Made by a program: the position numbers and the translations under genes. Under the pieces are notes generated by a model. That model was not told the origin of the DNA. It did not search any database and worked only from the letters and a program-made list of their open reading frames with translations. Of a stretch of 41,433 bases of DNA, positions 40,683-41,433 are shown piece after piece (positions within the stretch are counted from its first letter, which is position 1; every line of letters begins with the position of its first letter). The stretch comes from DATCZB01 sp035513215 (GTDB lineage Bacteria > Pseudomonadota > Gammaproteobacteria > Steroidobacterales > Rariloculaceae): positions 1-41,433 of the forward strand of contig DATKCK010000073.1 of assembly GCA_035513215.1 (NCBI GenBank), written 5' to 3'.

Positions 40683-41433
40683 TCAGGCCCGCCCCTCGAG
40701 TCGAGAAACGGCAGTGTGTGGTTGCGACACGTGCCCTCTTCCGGTTGATGTCAGCATCCCTCCGACGCTCAGTGTATCGGGCGCATCCGTGCGCCGCGCC
40801 GCCATATCAGCAATGAATGCGTGCGAGAATCTTTGATCCCTCAGGACAGCGTAGTATTTCAAGGAGATGTTAGGAGCACGGCCGATCAGGTCAACGCGAT
40901 ATCGATTCAGAACGCAATCCTCGAGGATGGTCGGCTGCGCGAAGATTCCGAGACCTTCCTCGCCAACTTCGCACATTAGGCCGGGCTCTTCGAACCGCGC
41001 CACGATGGTCGGGCTCACCCCAGCGCGCTTGAACCACTCGTCGAGGTGTCTACCGAATTCGGACCCTTGGATGGGGCATAGAAAGGGAGCTCCTTCGAAA
41101 CCGAAAGGAAAGTTTCTTGCAAGCCACTTGGCGTCCTGTCGCGCACAAAAGAACGATACGCCGCGAGCGTCAATCTCGTGGCTATGGACCGACTCAGCCG
41201 TAGAAAGGTACGGCGACTCCATGATCACGATATCGGCGTCATATGCGTGGAGATCGGCTATGAGGGCATCACGCCGCGCCCTGTAGGATACGAGCTTGGG
41301 AGCGTCGACCGACCGCAAAGCAGGGGCGAGAAACTGAAACGCGATCTGTTGAGGTACCGAGAGCTCGATACCCGCGGCAACCTGAACAGAATGACCAAGG
41401 ACGCCTGTCTTCAGCGCGCTCGTCAACTCGCGA
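40683..41433 (-). CDS. NhaR-like LysR-type regulator (5' end outside window)
   Basis: The C-terminal ligand-binding domain of a LysR family regulator of the NhaR type: AFQFLAPALRSVDAPKLVSYRARRDALIADLHAYDADIVIME, then EIDARGVSFFCARQ, FEGAPFLCPIQGSEFGRHLDEWF, VARFEEPGLMCEVGEEGLGIFAQPTILED and YYAVLRDQRFSHAFIADMA. The frame stays open through the edge (codons for R, E, L precede the TTG at 41426), so the N-terminal HTH lies outside. NhaR proteins activate sodium-proton antiporter and stress genes. Here it heads an operon with DUF2062 and the PBP, which it may control. Confidence 0.85.
   Translation of the reverse strand, partial: RELTSALKTGVLGHSVQVAAGIELSVPQQIAFQFLAPALRSVDAPKLVSYRARRDALIADLHAYDADIVIMESPYLSTAESVHSHEIDARGVSFFCARQDAKWLARNFPFGFEGAPFLCPIQGSEFGRHLDEWFKRAGVSPTIVARFEEPGLMCEVGEEGLGIFAQPTILEDCVLNRYRVDLIGRAPNISLKYYAVLRDQRFSHAFIADMAARRTDAPDTLSVGGMLTSTGRGHVSQPHTAVSRLEGRA

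Overview
The window is about 41.4 kb of densely packed, high-GC chromosomal DNA with genes on both strands. The gene set fits a soil or marine gammaproteobacterium, perhaps near Steroidobacterales, Woeseiales or Xanthomonadales. The taxonomic pointers are a complete phage-shock (Psp) locus with sigma-54 promoters, a GreB factor, MepA, a DUF454/YbaN-type protein, a DUF2062 protein beside a large GT51 penicillin-binding protein, and many secreted S9, DUF885 and beta-propeller proteins. This placement is inference; there is no rRNA, tRNA or other marker gene. No phage, CRISPR array, integrase or transposase was seen.

Layout. 1-2.1 kb: a coiled-coil protein, an NTF2-like protein and a Bax-inhibitor-1 homologue, each followed closely by a copy of a GGGGTCAGACCCC hairpin repeat. 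2.1-8.4 kb: a sigma-like glutathione S-transferase, an unknown two-TM membrane protein, an outer-membrane beta-barrel-like protein overlapping the murein endopeptidase gene mepA, a small unknown protein and a secreted DUF885 hydrolase. 8.5-12.1 kb: an eroded stretch with a zinc-ribbon/methyltransferase chimera, a shortened 2OG-Fe(II) oxygenase, a frameshifted DUF486 transporter, an intact CPBP protease and an intact MFS transporter. 12.2-17.2 kb: a lipoprotein beta-propeller and a PadR regulator with an ADOP-type permease behind a large dyad operator. 17.2-20.6 kb: a QueG/RdhA-like iron-sulfur protein, divergent from an RnfD/NqrB-like membrane protein with a cysteine-paired Sel1/Hcp tail, then a secreted unknown.

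20.7-24.5 kb is the Psp stress locus. PspF is divergent from pspA-pspB-pspC and an extra PspB-like gene, driven by a -24/-12 promoter. A second -24/-12 promoter on the other side drives two small membrane-protein genes (a tail-anchored-looking protein and a DUF454 protein). This gives a bidirectional PspF regulon. 24.5-30.5 kb is a minus-strand run: a PadR regulator coupled to a permease-prefix membrane protein and a cytochrome c-PQQ dehydrogenase, with an IorA/IorB-type molybdenum hydroxylase upstream. 30.6-36.8 kb: an EamA exporter, a collapsed MgtC/DUF4010 gene, greB, a secreted SnoaL-like protein, an unknown protein, and an S9 peptidase with an extra C-terminal region. 37.0-41.4 kb: an operon of an NhaR-like LysR regulator (cut by the window end), a DUF2062 protein and a 1040-aa bifunctional PBP with a large insertion. 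Base composition is visibly lower in GC there, suggesting a separate origin.

Two things stand out. One is the two-sided Psp locus. The other is a repeated kind of damage: at least four genes (methyltransferase, 2OG oxygenase, ADOP permease, DUF4010) keep both ends but lack an internal block. This is either a real deletion bias in this lineage or an assembly artefact.
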